In this document: positions 1-5,777 of the stretch, piece by piece | Numbering within the stretch: the stretch's first letter is position 1 | Layout of the letters: each line of letters starts with the position of its first letter | Assembly: GCA_964642485.1 (NCBI GenBank) | Contig: CAZXPA010000014.1 | Location: 1-14,083 of the forward strand | Origin: CAZXPA01 sp964642485 | Lineage (GTDB): Bacteria; Patescibacteriota; Patescibacteriia; UBA2591; UBA6264 | Direction of reading: 5' to 3' | Length of the DNA stretch: 14,083 nt | Translations under genes and position numbers: made by a program | Notes under the pieces: model-generated | The model's database searches: none | What the model saw: only the letters and a program-made list of their open reading frames with translations | Told to the model about the DNA's origin: nothing

Positions 1-150
1 TTATGGGAAAAGTAAATAATCCAACTCAATAATTCCCACCCAAAAAATATTATTTCTATAAAATCCAAAAACGAAGTTTTTGACTATCTATCCCGAAGGG
101 ATGGCGACAACAACCCCCTCTTAATAAATCTACACGACGATTGAATATAA
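1..150 (-). other. Leader part of a truncated cassette, no gene visible
   Basis: This is the recombinase-distal cassette, cut by the window edge. On the minus strand it begins with TTATATTC beside the first attC-like site. No convincing open frame starts in these 150 bases. It contains two perfect mini-hairpins with a GAA loop on the plus strand: CAAAAAC/GTTTTTG at 66-82 and ATCCC/GGGAT at 90-102. The motif CCACCCAAA near 37-45 resembles the CACCCAAA found on the minus strand of the attC centres. Confidence 0.5.
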
Positions 151-242
151 CGTTTCGGCATATCTGAAGTTGCGATAGCAGGGAGCAATATGGGTGAGCA
201 TTTGGCGTCAGCCAAGCGCGAACCAGATATACGCTGTTATGT
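145..242 (-). repeat. attC-like recombination site 1
   Basis: On plus the outer boxes are ATATAAC (145-151) and GTTATGT (236-242). The inner arms are CATATCTG (159-166) and CAGATATACG (224-233), with AA (167-168) left unpaired before GTT pairs with AAC. The centre holds a TTGC/GCAA stem, the conserved ATATGGGTGAG and a hairpin TTGGC-GTCA-GCCAA (202-215). GATGTAA follows the R box, as at three other sites. Minus strand is taken as the cassette sense strand. Confidence 0.8.
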
Positions 243-300
243 GATGTAACTAAATTCAGCGAGCGATAGCGAGCTATTATTTGGGCAAATTTATTTTTTA
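236..300. repeat. Left inverted arm of cassette 1 (partner 1408-1480)
   Basis: Read on plus, 236-300 matches the reverse complement of 1408-1480. Both begin GTTATGTGA, continue TAACTAAATTC, and after a short variable block share ATTATTTGGGCAAATTTA followed by two T-rich runs. The variable block is AGCGAGCGATAGCGAGCT on the left and a perfect hairpin TTTTTGGC-GTTA-GCCAAAAA (1439-1458) on the right. The arms bracket the coding region and include its start and stop borders. Confidence 0.85.
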
Positions 301-1407
301 TTTTTTCTCTAATAATTTTACCATCCGTATAGCTTCCAACTCTTCTGAAGGCCTAATATCTACATGTGTTAAACCATGTTCTTGCAGTGTTTGTCTCATA
401 TTTTTAATCTGTGATTCAGGAACAAAAACTGTTGATGCTTCAGATAACGGCACCCCGTCTTTTCGATACGACCTAAGCTCAAAATCTCTTTGTAATCCTT
501 CTGCGCCTTCTTTAGTCAAATCTGGCAATTTATCTTTTTCAAATACTATTGTTAGGCCATACAATTTTGAAAGTGCTTCGGGGTCGTTTTCTAGCTCTTT
601 TGGTTTTGCCTTAAATTTGAATCCTTCTGCGATTTTGAGTGCGTCTTCAAAAGTCTCAACTTTTTTACCACCGCTTATCTTGCTCAAGTACTGTTGGGTT
701 TCTTCTTGCTTGTTGTCCCAAAAGTACCTTACAAAATCTTCTGCTTTATCGCCATAATTTTGTGAGTTGAATTTTTTATCGGAGCTATGAGTATTTTGGT
801 CCTCATATAATGTTTGAAACGATGCTGTTTCTGAAAAATCGCCGTCTGTAAAAGAAGCTCCGCGAGAGCCATACATACCTTCTTGGTCGCTTCCAGTTCT
901 GATGTTGCCGGATTCTAACATTTTTCCAAGGTTAAAATCGTTAGTTGTGTGAAAGACTTTATCTTTAAGGTCGTATAGTTGATCAACACGCCCCTCTTGA
1001 TTTCCCAAGATTTTTTCAAAATATAAAAAATCTTCTGGTGATAAGGTTTCAGCTGCCTTCCTAAGTCGTTGTAGATCATCAAACCTTTCGTTGTCTCTTT
1101 GAGCTTGTTCAATGGATCTATCAACCATATTCTGATGAATCTTATCTTTGCTTTCGTCATCAAGTTGAGTGCCAAGCCCTTGTTCAAGCTCCGTCACCTT
1201 AGCTTGATATTCTTGTTCTCTTTGTTTTTGAATCTGCTGCATTTCTTCTGATCCACTGGCTTGGTAATTAAATGCATCTAATTCTTGATTTATCTGTGTT
1301 AATCTTTCCTGTCTTAATTCAGACGGCGATTTTTCAGGTTGAGGCTGAGCGGGCTTTTCTGGCTCTTGGGGAGGTGCTTCTTTTTGTTTATTTTCTGGAT
1401 TTGTCAT
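298..1407 (-). CDS. Cassette protein of unknown function, coiled-coil N-terminus
   Basis: This 369-residue soluble protein fills a 1329-base cassette. The frame is open back to 1518, but that would read through the attC-like site; the ATG at 1407 (MTNPENKQ) is preferred because it lies just inside the cassette arm. Residues 1-30 are rich in Pro, Glu and Gln, and about 30-120 are highly charged and probably helical or coiled coil. From about residue 140, a segment with FHTTNDFNLGKMLESG, then G..GMYGSRGASFTDGDF, loosely recalls the H-T and SFT spacing of ADP-ribosyltransferase-like folds such as DarT or Tpt1. That is a weak resemblance by eye and not a family assignment. The C-terminus (VFVPESQIKN, then THVDIRPSEELE) looks like a compact beta-alpha finish. 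No signal peptide or membrane helix. The stop lies about 60 bases from the R box, and no Shine-Dalgarno is visible. Confidence 0.75.
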   Translation of the reverse strand: MTNPENKQKEAPPQEPEKPAQPQPEKSPSELRQERLTQINQELDAFNYQASGSEEMQQIQKQREQEYQAKVTELEQGLGTQLDDESKDKIHQNMVDRSIEQAQRDNERFDDLQRLRKAAETLSPEDFLYFEKILGNQEGRVDQLYDLKDKVFHTTNDFNLGKMLESGNIRTGSDQEGMYGSRGASFTDGDFSETASFQTLYEDQNTHSSDKKFNSQNYGDKAEDFVRYFWDNKQEETQQYLSKISGGKKVETFEDALKIAEGFKFKAKPKELENDPEALSKLYGLTIVFEKDKLPDLTKEGAEGLQRDFELRSYRKDGVPLSEASTVFVPESQIKNMRQTLQEHGLTHVDIRPSEELEAIRMVKLLEKK

Positions 1408-1473
1408 AAAAAATAAAAAATAAATTTGCCCAAATAATTTTTTGGCGTTAGCCAAAAAGAATTTAGTTATTTC

Positions 1474-1576
1474 ACATAACATCGCGATTAAGAGAAGTTC
1501 GGTTTTGAGGCAACCCACAAAACCGAATTTGGGGAAATTTTCTGCAAGAAAATTTACCTCTTAATCGCTGTTATAT
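1474..1576 (-). repeat. attC-like recombination site 2
   Basis: On plus the outer boxes are ACATAAC (1474-1480) and GTTATAT (1570-1576). The inner arms CGCGATTAAGAG and CTCTTAATCGC pair, with AA extrahelical just after the 5' arm. The centre has hairpin one TTCGGTTTTG/CAAAACCGAA, the conserved TTTGGGGA, and hairpin two AAATTTTCT-GCA-AGAAAATTT (1535-1555). The inner-arm sequence differs from the GTATCTG type of the other sites but the architecture is kept, which argues that structure rather than sequence is conserved. Confidence 0.8.
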
Positions 1577-1659
1577 TCTTCCGTTAGGAACGAGGAATAG
1601 TCTGCAAGACGGTTTTTTGCAAAGCAAAAAAATTCCGAAGAGTAAGCGGGCGGGCGTTA
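1577..1659. repeat. Hairpin-rich left end of cassette 2
   Basis: Between the attC-like site and the phosphorylase stop codon lie three mini-hairpins: TTCC-GTTA-GGAA (1579-1590), GTCT-GCA-AGAC (1600-1610) and TTTTTTGC-AAA-GCAAAAAA (1613-1631). They are followed by AAGCGGGCGGGC (1641-1652), which is the exact inverse of GCCCGCCCGCTT at the right end of the same cassette (2492-2503). No gene is seen here. Confidence 0.7.
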
Positions 1660-2446
1660 TCAATATTGACTTATTACATTAAAGACTATATTCATCATTT
1701 GCTTGTCTCTAAGTTTCCGAATTTTCTGGTCATCAGTATTTTTATCAAGAACTGTTTGTCCCTGAATGACTAAATCAAATAGATATAAAATTGATGCAGA
1801 ATCCACATTAAAGTGATTTCCAATAGAGATAGTTGAGGCGGACTCCATATCCACTCCAAAAAATCCCTGTTTTGACCAATCATTAATAATTTTCATAGAT
1901 TCTCCTAACATTGTCGGAGAAGAAATAAGTTTATTTTTGAAATAGGGGATTTTTTGATTAGTGATTTCTTTTTCAAGAGCATCCAATAATTTTTTTGAAG
2001 GTTTAATATGATCTGTGTCTTTTTGATAAAAACCTGAAACTCCATCTAATGCTTTAACTTCTGATGCGATTAAGAAATCACCTACTTTGATATTTTTTTG
2101 GAGTCCGCCGTAGCAACCTATTTGTATGATTTTTGAGCCGAAAACTGCGAATTGATGGACAATTTCCCCTGATAAAGTTGGGCCATAAGCACAACAATAA
2201 CCAACTTTAATTNNNNNNNNNNCAAATGCCAATGATAGTGCTTTTAGATTTAATTCCATTTTTTTCTCCAATGAAAAAGAAATTTTCTTTACTTTCAAAA
2301 ATTATTTTATCAAAAAATTTCTTTCTTCTTTTTAATTGTCCAGCAAAATCATACAAACCCTCAACTATCAGAAAATTCGGAATCAATTTTTCAGTCATTC
2401 CAAAATCTTTTAGAAAATCCTCTTTTTTCAGTTCTTGATAAGCCAT
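1660..2446 (-). CDS. Nucleoside phosphorylase (PNP/UDP phosphorylase family), interrupted by an assembly gap
   Basis: This is a phosphorylase-superfamily protein of the type that cleaves purine nucleosides, uridine or related substrates with phosphate; the substrate cannot be told from sequence alone. The N-terminal part (from ATG 2446, MAYQELKKEDFLKDFG) reads in one frame and the C-terminal part in another. The switch falls exactly on ten Ns (2213-2222), so the frameshift is probably an artefact of a gap of unknown size, not a mutation. Downstream motifs fit the family: the glycine-rich IIQIGCYGGLQ, VGDFLIASEV, the substrate-binding GVDMESAS, and a SPTMLGES stretch. The residues lost in the gap include most of the segment leading to the first glycine loop. 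Alone in its 1035-base cassette, it is probably a nucleoside-salvage enzyme, useful to a host with reduced biosynthesis. No clear Shine-Dalgarno; TATAAT on minus at 2466-2461 lies close enough for a leaderless start. Confidence 0.85.
2213..2222. other. Assembly gap (10 N)
   Basis: A run of ten N sits inside the phosphorylase gene and coincides with a change of reading frame. The true length and sequence are unknown, so the gene should be treated as incomplete, not as a pseudogene. Confidence 0.98.
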
Positions 2447-2508
2447 AATGCAAATGATGAATTATAAATTAATAAGTCTTTCGTTATTTTAGCCCGCCCG
2501 CTTATTGA

Positions 2509-2653
2509 ATATAACGTTCGCGTGTATCTGAAGTTTCGCAAAAATTCCTTTGAAAATCTAATAGTTTTTTGCGAAATTTGGGAGAGGCTGATTTGACATT
2601 CCTTTTGAATCTAATTGCGTCAAATCTGCCGAACCAGATACACGCTGTTATCG
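2509..2653 (-). repeat. attC-like recombination site 3
   Basis: On plus the outer boxes are ATATAAC (2509-2515) and GTTATCG (2647-2653). The inner arms CGTGTATCTG (2521-2530) and CAGATACACG are perfectly complementary over ten bases, with AA (2531-2532) extrahelical before GTT pairs with AAC. The centre has a long hairpin from TTTCGCAAAAA to TTTTTTGCGAAA, then TTTGGGAGAGG, then a second hairpin GATTTGAC/GTCAAATC. At 145 bases it is the longest site. GATGTAAT follows the R box. Confidence 0.85.
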
Positions 2654-2671
2654 GATGTAATTTTTAAATTT

Positions 2672-2941
2672 TTACTTGTGAAAACGTTTTAATATTATCC
2701 CAGAAATAGTGAATATAATCACTCCAATAATAATGGTTGTTGGCAAACCTAGATATATTTTTCCATACTCCCAAAACGATCTTCCAACAAGTATTCCACC
2801 AGTTACAAAACCTAACAATGACAATAGTGTATTATGTCCAACAAATACCTCTTTTATTTCATAATTAAGAGAGTGATTATATTCTTTAACCTTAAGGCTA
2901 ACGCCTTTTTTGGACTCGCGGGGCTTTAAGTGAATTGGCAT
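2672..2941 (-). CDS. Small two-helix membrane protein of unknown function
   Basis: This 89-residue protein is the only gene of a 461-base cassette, the smallest here. The N-terminal 35 residues are polar and basic (MPIHLKPRESKKG). Two hydrophobic segments follow, about residues 39-53 (LLSLLGFVTGGILVG) and 66-84 (LPTTIIIGVIIFTISGIIL), separated by a short loop with an aromatic patch (SFWEYGKIYLG). It ends in a basic tail, KRFHK. I recognise no family; a hairpin of two membrane helices with a cytoplasmic N-terminus is the likely topology. The stop codon is about 20 bases from one R box and the start about 35 bases from the other, so almost the whole cassette is gene plus recombination site. A mini-hairpin AAGGC-TAAC-GCCTT (2894-2907) lies within the coding region. 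Lack of a recognised family makes this call less certain than its neighbours. Confidence 0.7.
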   Translation of the reverse strand: MPIHLKPRESKKGVSLKVKEYNHSLNYEIKEVFVGHNTLLSLLGFVTGGILVGRSFWEYGKIYLGLPTTIIIGVIIFTISGIILKRFHK

Positions 2942-2969
2942 ATATTGTAAAAAATTTAAAAATTATTTC

Positions 2970-3096
2970 CGATAACGTTTCAGTATATGCGATGTTTTTG
3001 CGTAATGAAATGGAGCAAAAATTTGGGTGAAGGAATTTTTTATTCCTTATAAATATAATAGCGAAAAATTCCTGAACCGCATACTCTTTGTTAGGC
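2970..3096 (-). repeat. attC-like recombination site 4
   Basis: On plus the outer boxes are CGATAAC (2970-2976) and GTTAGGC (3090-3096), the latter a perfect GTTRRRY. The inner arms pair ATGCG with CGCAT, and two extrahelical bases (AT) precede GTT, matched by AAC. The centre holds hairpin one GTTTTTGC/GCAAAAA, the conserved TTTGGGTGA (3022-3030), and hairpin two built from AGGAATTTTT and AAAAATTCCT. GATGTAAT follows the R box. Confidence 0.82.
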
Positions 3097-3178
3097 GATG
3101 TAATTTTTTCTCATCCTTATTAAAAAGTTTCCTTCTGGTCTTCTTTTTTTCTAATTGCGGCAAAATAAGATTTTCTTG
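3090..3178. repeat. Left inverted arm of cassette 4 (partner 3966-4055)
   Basis: This is the longest cassette arm. The plus strand here matches the reverse complement of 3966-4055 in ordered blocks: GTTAGGCGA at the edge, then an 18-base perfect block starting TTCTGGTC (3133-3150 with 3997-4014), then a 19-base perfect block starting GGCAAAAT (3159-3177 with 3966-3984). Intervening bases differ. About 90 bases at each end could therefore pair in a single strand or transcript of this cassette. Confidence 0.85.
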
Positions 3179-3229
3179 TTTTGGGCGAAGGGCAGAGGGG
3201 CCTAAGGGGTGAATGCCCGTAGCCCAAAA
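3179..3229. other. Nested stem-loop downstream of the DUF134 gene
   Basis: An outer stem TTTTGGGC/GCCCAAAA (3179-3186 with 3222-3229) encloses an inner stem GGGCA/TGCCC (3190-3194 with 3214-3218) and a G-rich loop. It lies just after the DUF134 stop on minus. There is no run of T after the stem, so it is a poor intrinsic terminator. It could be an RNA-stability element or part of the cassette-end structure. Confidence 0.55.
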
Positions 3230-3233
3230 CTCT

Positions 3234-3509
3234 TTATTTAATAATTTTTATAGCCTTACCATTTATTAAAGCGTCAGATACTTTATTATAAGCAGAGGAT
3301 AAAATTCTTTGAAAAGTACTTTGTGATGTATTCATTTTGTCAGCACATTCAATTTGATCCAGATTTTTGATATTTTTTAATCTCAAAGCTTCTACTTCTT
3401 CATCAGTTAATTCAACCTCATCAAGTATTCTCATTGGAACTCCTTGAGGTTTAAAATATGTTATATCCGGATTAAATCGTATTTGTCTGCGTAATTTTGG
3501 TCTAGGCAT
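3234..3509 (-). CDS. DUF134 (UPF0251) family DNA-binding protein
   Basis: This 91-residue protein matches the small DUF134 family from end to end: the MPRPK start, then IRFNPDITYFKPQGVPM (about residues 10-26), and a C-terminal helix-turn-helix of sigma-70 region 4 type (ELTDEEVEALRLKNI, then CADKMNTSQSTFQRIL, about 33-70). Family members often sit beside small glycine-rich DUF5320 proteins and iron-sulfur or NifX-like genes, and are presumed regulators, though function is poorly known. Here the partner is the gene directly upstream at 3578-3775, in the same cassette. A stem-loop with a T run (3530-3570) lies between them and may reduce read-through, so expression of this gene may depend on partial termination. 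It may control the promoter at 3841-3869; that is inference. No Shine-Dalgarno is evident. Confidence 0.9.
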   Translation of the reverse strand: MPRPKLRRQIRFNPDITYFKPQGVPMRILDEVELTDEEVEALRLKNIKNLDQIECADKMNTSQSTFQRILSSAYNKVSDALINGKAIKIIK

Positions 3510-3529
3510 AAATTAGTTTATTTTTAAAA

Positions 3530-3570
3530 ACCTCGCCCTGTTAATTATTTAAAAACAGGGCTCATGAGGT
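3530..3570 (-). terminator. Stem-loop terminator or attenuator between the two cassette 4 genes
   Basis: On the minus strand ACCTC, ATGA, GCCCTGTT pairs with AACAGGGC, GAGGT and runs straight into TTTTTAAAAAT. It begins about seven bases beyond the stop of the DUF5320-like gene and ends before the DUF134 start. The strong stem and short T run fit an intrinsic terminator that would leave the DUF134 gene at lower expression. Confidence 0.65.
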
Positions 3571-3577
3571 CTTTATT

Positions 3578-3775
3578 TTAGGCGTCACTGTTACGTCTGC
3601 TAAAACGTCCTCGTAATCCTCGACCAGTTTTTCCACGACCCACTTGTCCTTTCCCCATTCCTTTTCCTCGACCATCAAATGGTCTTCCTTGTGGTTTAGC
3701 GTCAGCGCATTTTCCCATTTGTCCACCTGTTTTAGCACCTGCACTAGCAGGACCTGTTTTGTCAAAATTTGGCAT
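3578..3775 (-). CDS. DUF5320-like small glycine-rich protein
   Basis: This 65-residue protein has the typical opening MPNFDKTGPASAGAKTGGQ, a single Cys in GKC (residue 23), and a low-complexity tail of GKGxGKGxxGRGKTGRG repeats rich in Gly, Arg and Lys. The opening matches small DUF5320-type proteins (M-P-x-F-D-x-T-G-P) that recur beside DUF134 genes in anaerobes and candidate phyla. Their function is unknown to me; a metal- or nucleic-acid-binding role has been guessed from the composition. It is the first gene of its cassette, reading from a strong promoter at 3841-3869, with DUF134 downstream. Another frame over the same bases is also open on minus (3562-3765), but the family start and composition favour this one. 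Charge and lack of predicted structure suggest a disordered protein. Confidence 0.82.
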   Translation of the reverse strand: MPNFDKTGPASAGAKTGGQMGKCADAKPQGRPFDGRGKGMGKGQVGRGKTGRGLRGRFSRRNSDA

Positions 3776-3805
3776 AGTTTTAGAGGTTAAATGATTAAAA
3801 TTATT

Positions 3806-3833
3806 GATAGTTCGACCTTTGAAATTAACTATC
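3806..3833. promoter_or_regulatory. Inverted repeat at the transcription start, possible operator
   Basis: GATAGTT (3806-3812) and AACTATC (3827-3833) form a perfect 7-base inverted repeat with a 14-base spacer. It begins right at the predicted start of transcription from the minus-strand promoter, so it could be an operator for a dimeric regulator or a 5' RNA hairpin. The adjacent DUF134 protein is a natural candidate ligand, by inference only. Confidence 0.5.
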
Positions 3834-3840
3834 TATTTTG

Positions 3841-3869
3841 AGTATATACCCATTATAAATAGTTGTCAA
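3841..3869 (-). promoter_or_regulatory. Near-consensus sigma-70 promoter inside cassette 4
   Basis: On the minus strand a perfect -35 TTGACA (3869-3864) is followed after 17 bases by TATACT (3846-3841), five of six matches to the -10 consensus. Transcription would start near 3834, about 60 bases ahead of the DUF5320-like ATG. It is the best promoter match in the array and means this cassette need not rely on an array-leader promoter. Confidence 0.8.
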
Positions 3870-4048
3870 TAGATTTTAATCACAAAACTGAGAGATTTAA
3901 AAATTCAGAAACCATTTTCGGAGCTATAGCGCAGAAAACACCATATTTCCCCTCTAAAATTAAAAAAGAAAATCTTATTTTGCCTTCCTTACTTTTAAAA
4001 AAAGAAGACCAGAAAGAAACAATCTAAATAGCGAGGAAAAATTATTTC
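3870..4048. other. Gene-free right end of cassette 4
   Basis: About 180 bases upstream of the cassette promoter carry no credible gene. The outer half (3966-4048) is the right inverted arm paired with 3090-3178; the inner part is AT-rich and without motifs I recognise. Confidence 0.6.
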
Positions 4049-4149
4049 GCCTAACGTTACGAGTATCCGAAGTTTTTCTGTAGCGTAGCGAAAGAAAAAT
4101 TTGGGTGGAGGCTCTCGGAAGAGCCGAAACCGGATAATCGTTGTTAGAT
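4049..4149 (-). repeat. attC-like recombination site 5
   Basis: This is the best-formed site. On plus, GCCTAAC (4049-4055) and GTTAGAT (4143-4149) both fit the attC R-box consensus exactly. The inner arms CGAGTATCCG (4060-4069) and CGGATAATCG (4131-4140) pair with one mismatch; AA (4070-4071) is extrahelical, and GTTT pairs with AAAC. The centre contains hairpin TTTTTCT/AGAAAAA (4073-4079 with 4093-4099), the conserved TTTGGGTGGAG, and hairpin GGCTCT-CGGA-AGAGCC (4110-4125). On the minus strand the edges read CTAACAA and AACGTTAGGC, which resemble the edges of well-known attC sites in their sense orientation. Confidence 0.88.
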
Positions 4150-4208
4150 GATGTAATTAAAAGTTTTTGTTTTGCGAATGCAAAACATTATTTGGGGCTA
4201 TTTTTTAT
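4143..4208. repeat. Left inverted arm of cassette 5 (partner 5712-5784)
   Basis: The plus strand shares with the reverse complement of 5712-5784 the blocks GTTAGATGA, TAATTAAAAGTTTTT, and ATTATTTGGGGCTATTTT followed by T-rich runs. Between the blocks each arm carries a different perfect hairpin: GTTTTGC-GAAT-GCAAAAC (4169-4186) on the left, AAATTTCC-GAA-GGAAATTT (5740-5758) on the right. The inner block resembles that of cassette 1, so unrelated genes are framed by related arms. Confidence 0.88.
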
Positions 4209-4211
4209 TTT

Positions 4212-5702
4212 TTAAATTGTTTTATTGATATAATAATCTACTGGCGCAAAGTCGTCAGTCAAAATCGGCAGGTCTTCAGTGATTTTTTTTATCCAAAGGT
4301 GTTGTAAGTACTCGTTTAATTTTTGGTCAGTGTCAATAAAATCTTGTTTTTCATTGAATTTTAAAGCTATTAAAATAATATTTTGCACTTCGTTTTCATT
4401 ATTTTGCTCTCTTACCGGAAATAAATAAACTTGTGGAAATATGCTTTTATATGTTGCATATTCTGCTCTCAAAAATTTCCCTTTTTCGCCCTCTATTGCA
4501 GAAATTATATTTAAAATAACGACACCATTATCATTAAGAATATCAAATTTTTTTTGGACAGCCTCTTGAGTTGTTAATTGGTATGGCAATGAATAATGGG
4601 AACTAAAAGCATCTCCAAAAATAACATCATATTTTTTTTGCGTTTTATTTAAATACACCCTGCCATCTTCGTGATAAATATTTAATCTCAAATTTTCTTT
4701 TAAATTGAAATATTTTTTTGCAAGCTCAGTAACCATAGGGTCAATTTCAACCACATCAATTGTTGCTTCTGGATAATTATCTAAAAAAGCTTTCGGGTAA
4801 GAATATCCGGCTCCTCCAAGCATTAAAGTCGTTTTAAAGCCAGGGTAAAAATGTTTTGCCAAATCATAATATTTTGTGTATTCGTAAACTAAGCTTTTTT
4901 TATTTAAATACATGGCAGAACTATTTTCATTATTTATTGAAAAAGTACGGACAATCTCTCCTGTTTCTTTATCACTATGGTCATAAATCCAAATGCGATT
5001 GTACGCAGTATCAACGTCTATAAAGCCAATATTCTGATATAGATAATTAAGACCTGCAAAATTCCCCCAGGCAATAATCATAAATAATAAAAATAGCAAT
5101 TTGGCTTTAAATAATTTTTTTGGAAAAAGCAATAAGGCAACAACAATTAATACAATTGATAAAATAATTAACAATTTGTTCGTGCCAAAATGAGGGATTA
5201 AATAGAACCCAGATAAAAATGTTCCGATTATACTGCCCCCTGTAGAAATTGCGTAAAGATTGCCAATGGTTTTACCAGATGTGTTCAAGCTGGCTAATTT
5301 AAGTTTTGCGGCATATGGCGAAACCATACCTAATAAAATACTCGCTGGTGAAAATAAAATTAAAGACGCAACAATAGAAGATAATCTTATGTCTGAGATT
5401 TTGCTTTGCAAAAAAATAAGTAAAAATACTTTGATAACAAAAGTTAGGCCTATAAAAATTGCAGATAAAAATATAATCAACGACATGTTATTTAAATTCG
5501 GATTTTTATCAGAAATTTTGCCGCCTAAGTAATAGCCCAGACTTAGACTGCCCAAAATAATTCCTATTAAGCTTGTCCAAACAAAAATTGATGTTCCAAA
5601 ATATGGCCCAAGCACCCTTGAACCGACAAGTTCAAATATCATTACAACAGCGCCACAGATAAATACAGTTATTTCTAATATGTAATTATTATAAATCTTC
5701 AT
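4212..5702 (-). CDS. Membrane-anchored spermidine-synthase-like protein
   Basis: This 496-residue protein combines an N-terminal membrane domain with a C-terminal Rossmann domain of the spermidine synthase superfamily, a fusion often annotated as fused MFS/spermidine synthase. Residues about 8-215 contain some seven to eight hydrophobic helices. The catalytic-domain-like part from about 230 shows the nucleotide-binding loop LMLGGAGYSYP (293-303), VVEIDP (317-322) with the acidic residue that normally contacts ribose, HEDGR (344-348) and YDVIFGDAF (358-366). Classical aminopropyltransferases have a DSxDP-type active-site motif at that last position; here it is GDAFSS, so polyamine synthesis is doubtful and another decarboxylated-AdoMet or AdoMet reaction, or a transport-linked role, is possible. 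It is the recombinase-proximal cassette, where an array-leader promoter would act most strongly. The ATG at 5702 is followed directly by the first membrane helix, and no Shine-Dalgarno is visible. Confidence 0.85.
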   Translation of the reverse strand: MKIYNNYILEITVFICGAVVMIFELVGSRVLGPYFGTSIFVWTSLIGIILGSLSLGYYLGGKISDKNPNLNNMSLIIFLSAIFIGLTFVIKVFLLIFLQSKISDIRLSSIVASLILFSPASILLGMVSPYAAKLKLASLNTSGKTIGNLYAISTGGSIIGTFLSGFYLIPHFGTNKLLIILSIVLIVVALLLFPKKLFKAKLLFLLFMIIAWGNFAGLNYLYQNIGFIDVDTAYNRIWIYDHSDKETGEIVRTFSINNENSSAMYLNKKSLVYEYTKYYDLAKHFYPGFKTTLMLGGAGYSYPKAFLDNYPEATIDVVEIDPMVTELAKKYFNLKENLRLNIYHEDGRVYLNKTQKKYDVIFGDAFSSHYSLPYQLTTQEAVQKKFDILNDNGVVILNIISAIEGEKGKFLRAEYATYKSIFPQVYLFPVREQNNENEVQNIILIALKFNEKQDFIDTDQKLNEYLQHLWIKKITEDLPILTDDFAPVDYYINKTI

Positions 5703-5777
5703 TTTGTGATTTAAAAAATAAAAAATAGCCCCAAATAATAAATTTCCGAAGGAAATTTAAAAACTTTTAATTATTTC

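Noticed and set aside
281..757. Plus-strand open frame opposite the first cassette gene
   Set aside because: Serine- and cysteine-rich composition typical of an antisense shadow; the minus-strand frame has normal protein character and matches the polarity of all other cassette genes.
298..1518. Longer version of the first cassette protein starting at 1518
   Set aside because: The extra residues would be encoded by the attC-like site and cassette arm, and are hydrophobic without resembling a real signal; the ATG at 1407 gives a start just inside the cassette.
1660..2446. Frameshifted pseudogene of a nucleoside phosphorylase
   Set aside because: The frame change coincides exactly with a run of ten N, so it is most simply a gap of unknown length.
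3027..3212. Plus-strand open frame across site 4 and the cassette 4 arm
   Set aside because: It overlaps recombination-site and arm structure, is Phe- and Ser-rich, and has no recognisable features.
3179..3229. Riboswitch or intrinsic terminator
   Set aside because: Stems are clear but no T run follows on minus and no known aptamer pattern was recognised; listed only as a structured element.
145..4149. CRISPR array
   Set aside because: The repeated elements are 98-145 bases, variable in sequence, internally palindromic and spaced by whole genes of 0.3-1.5 kb; there are no short direct repeats with uniform spacers and no cas gene.
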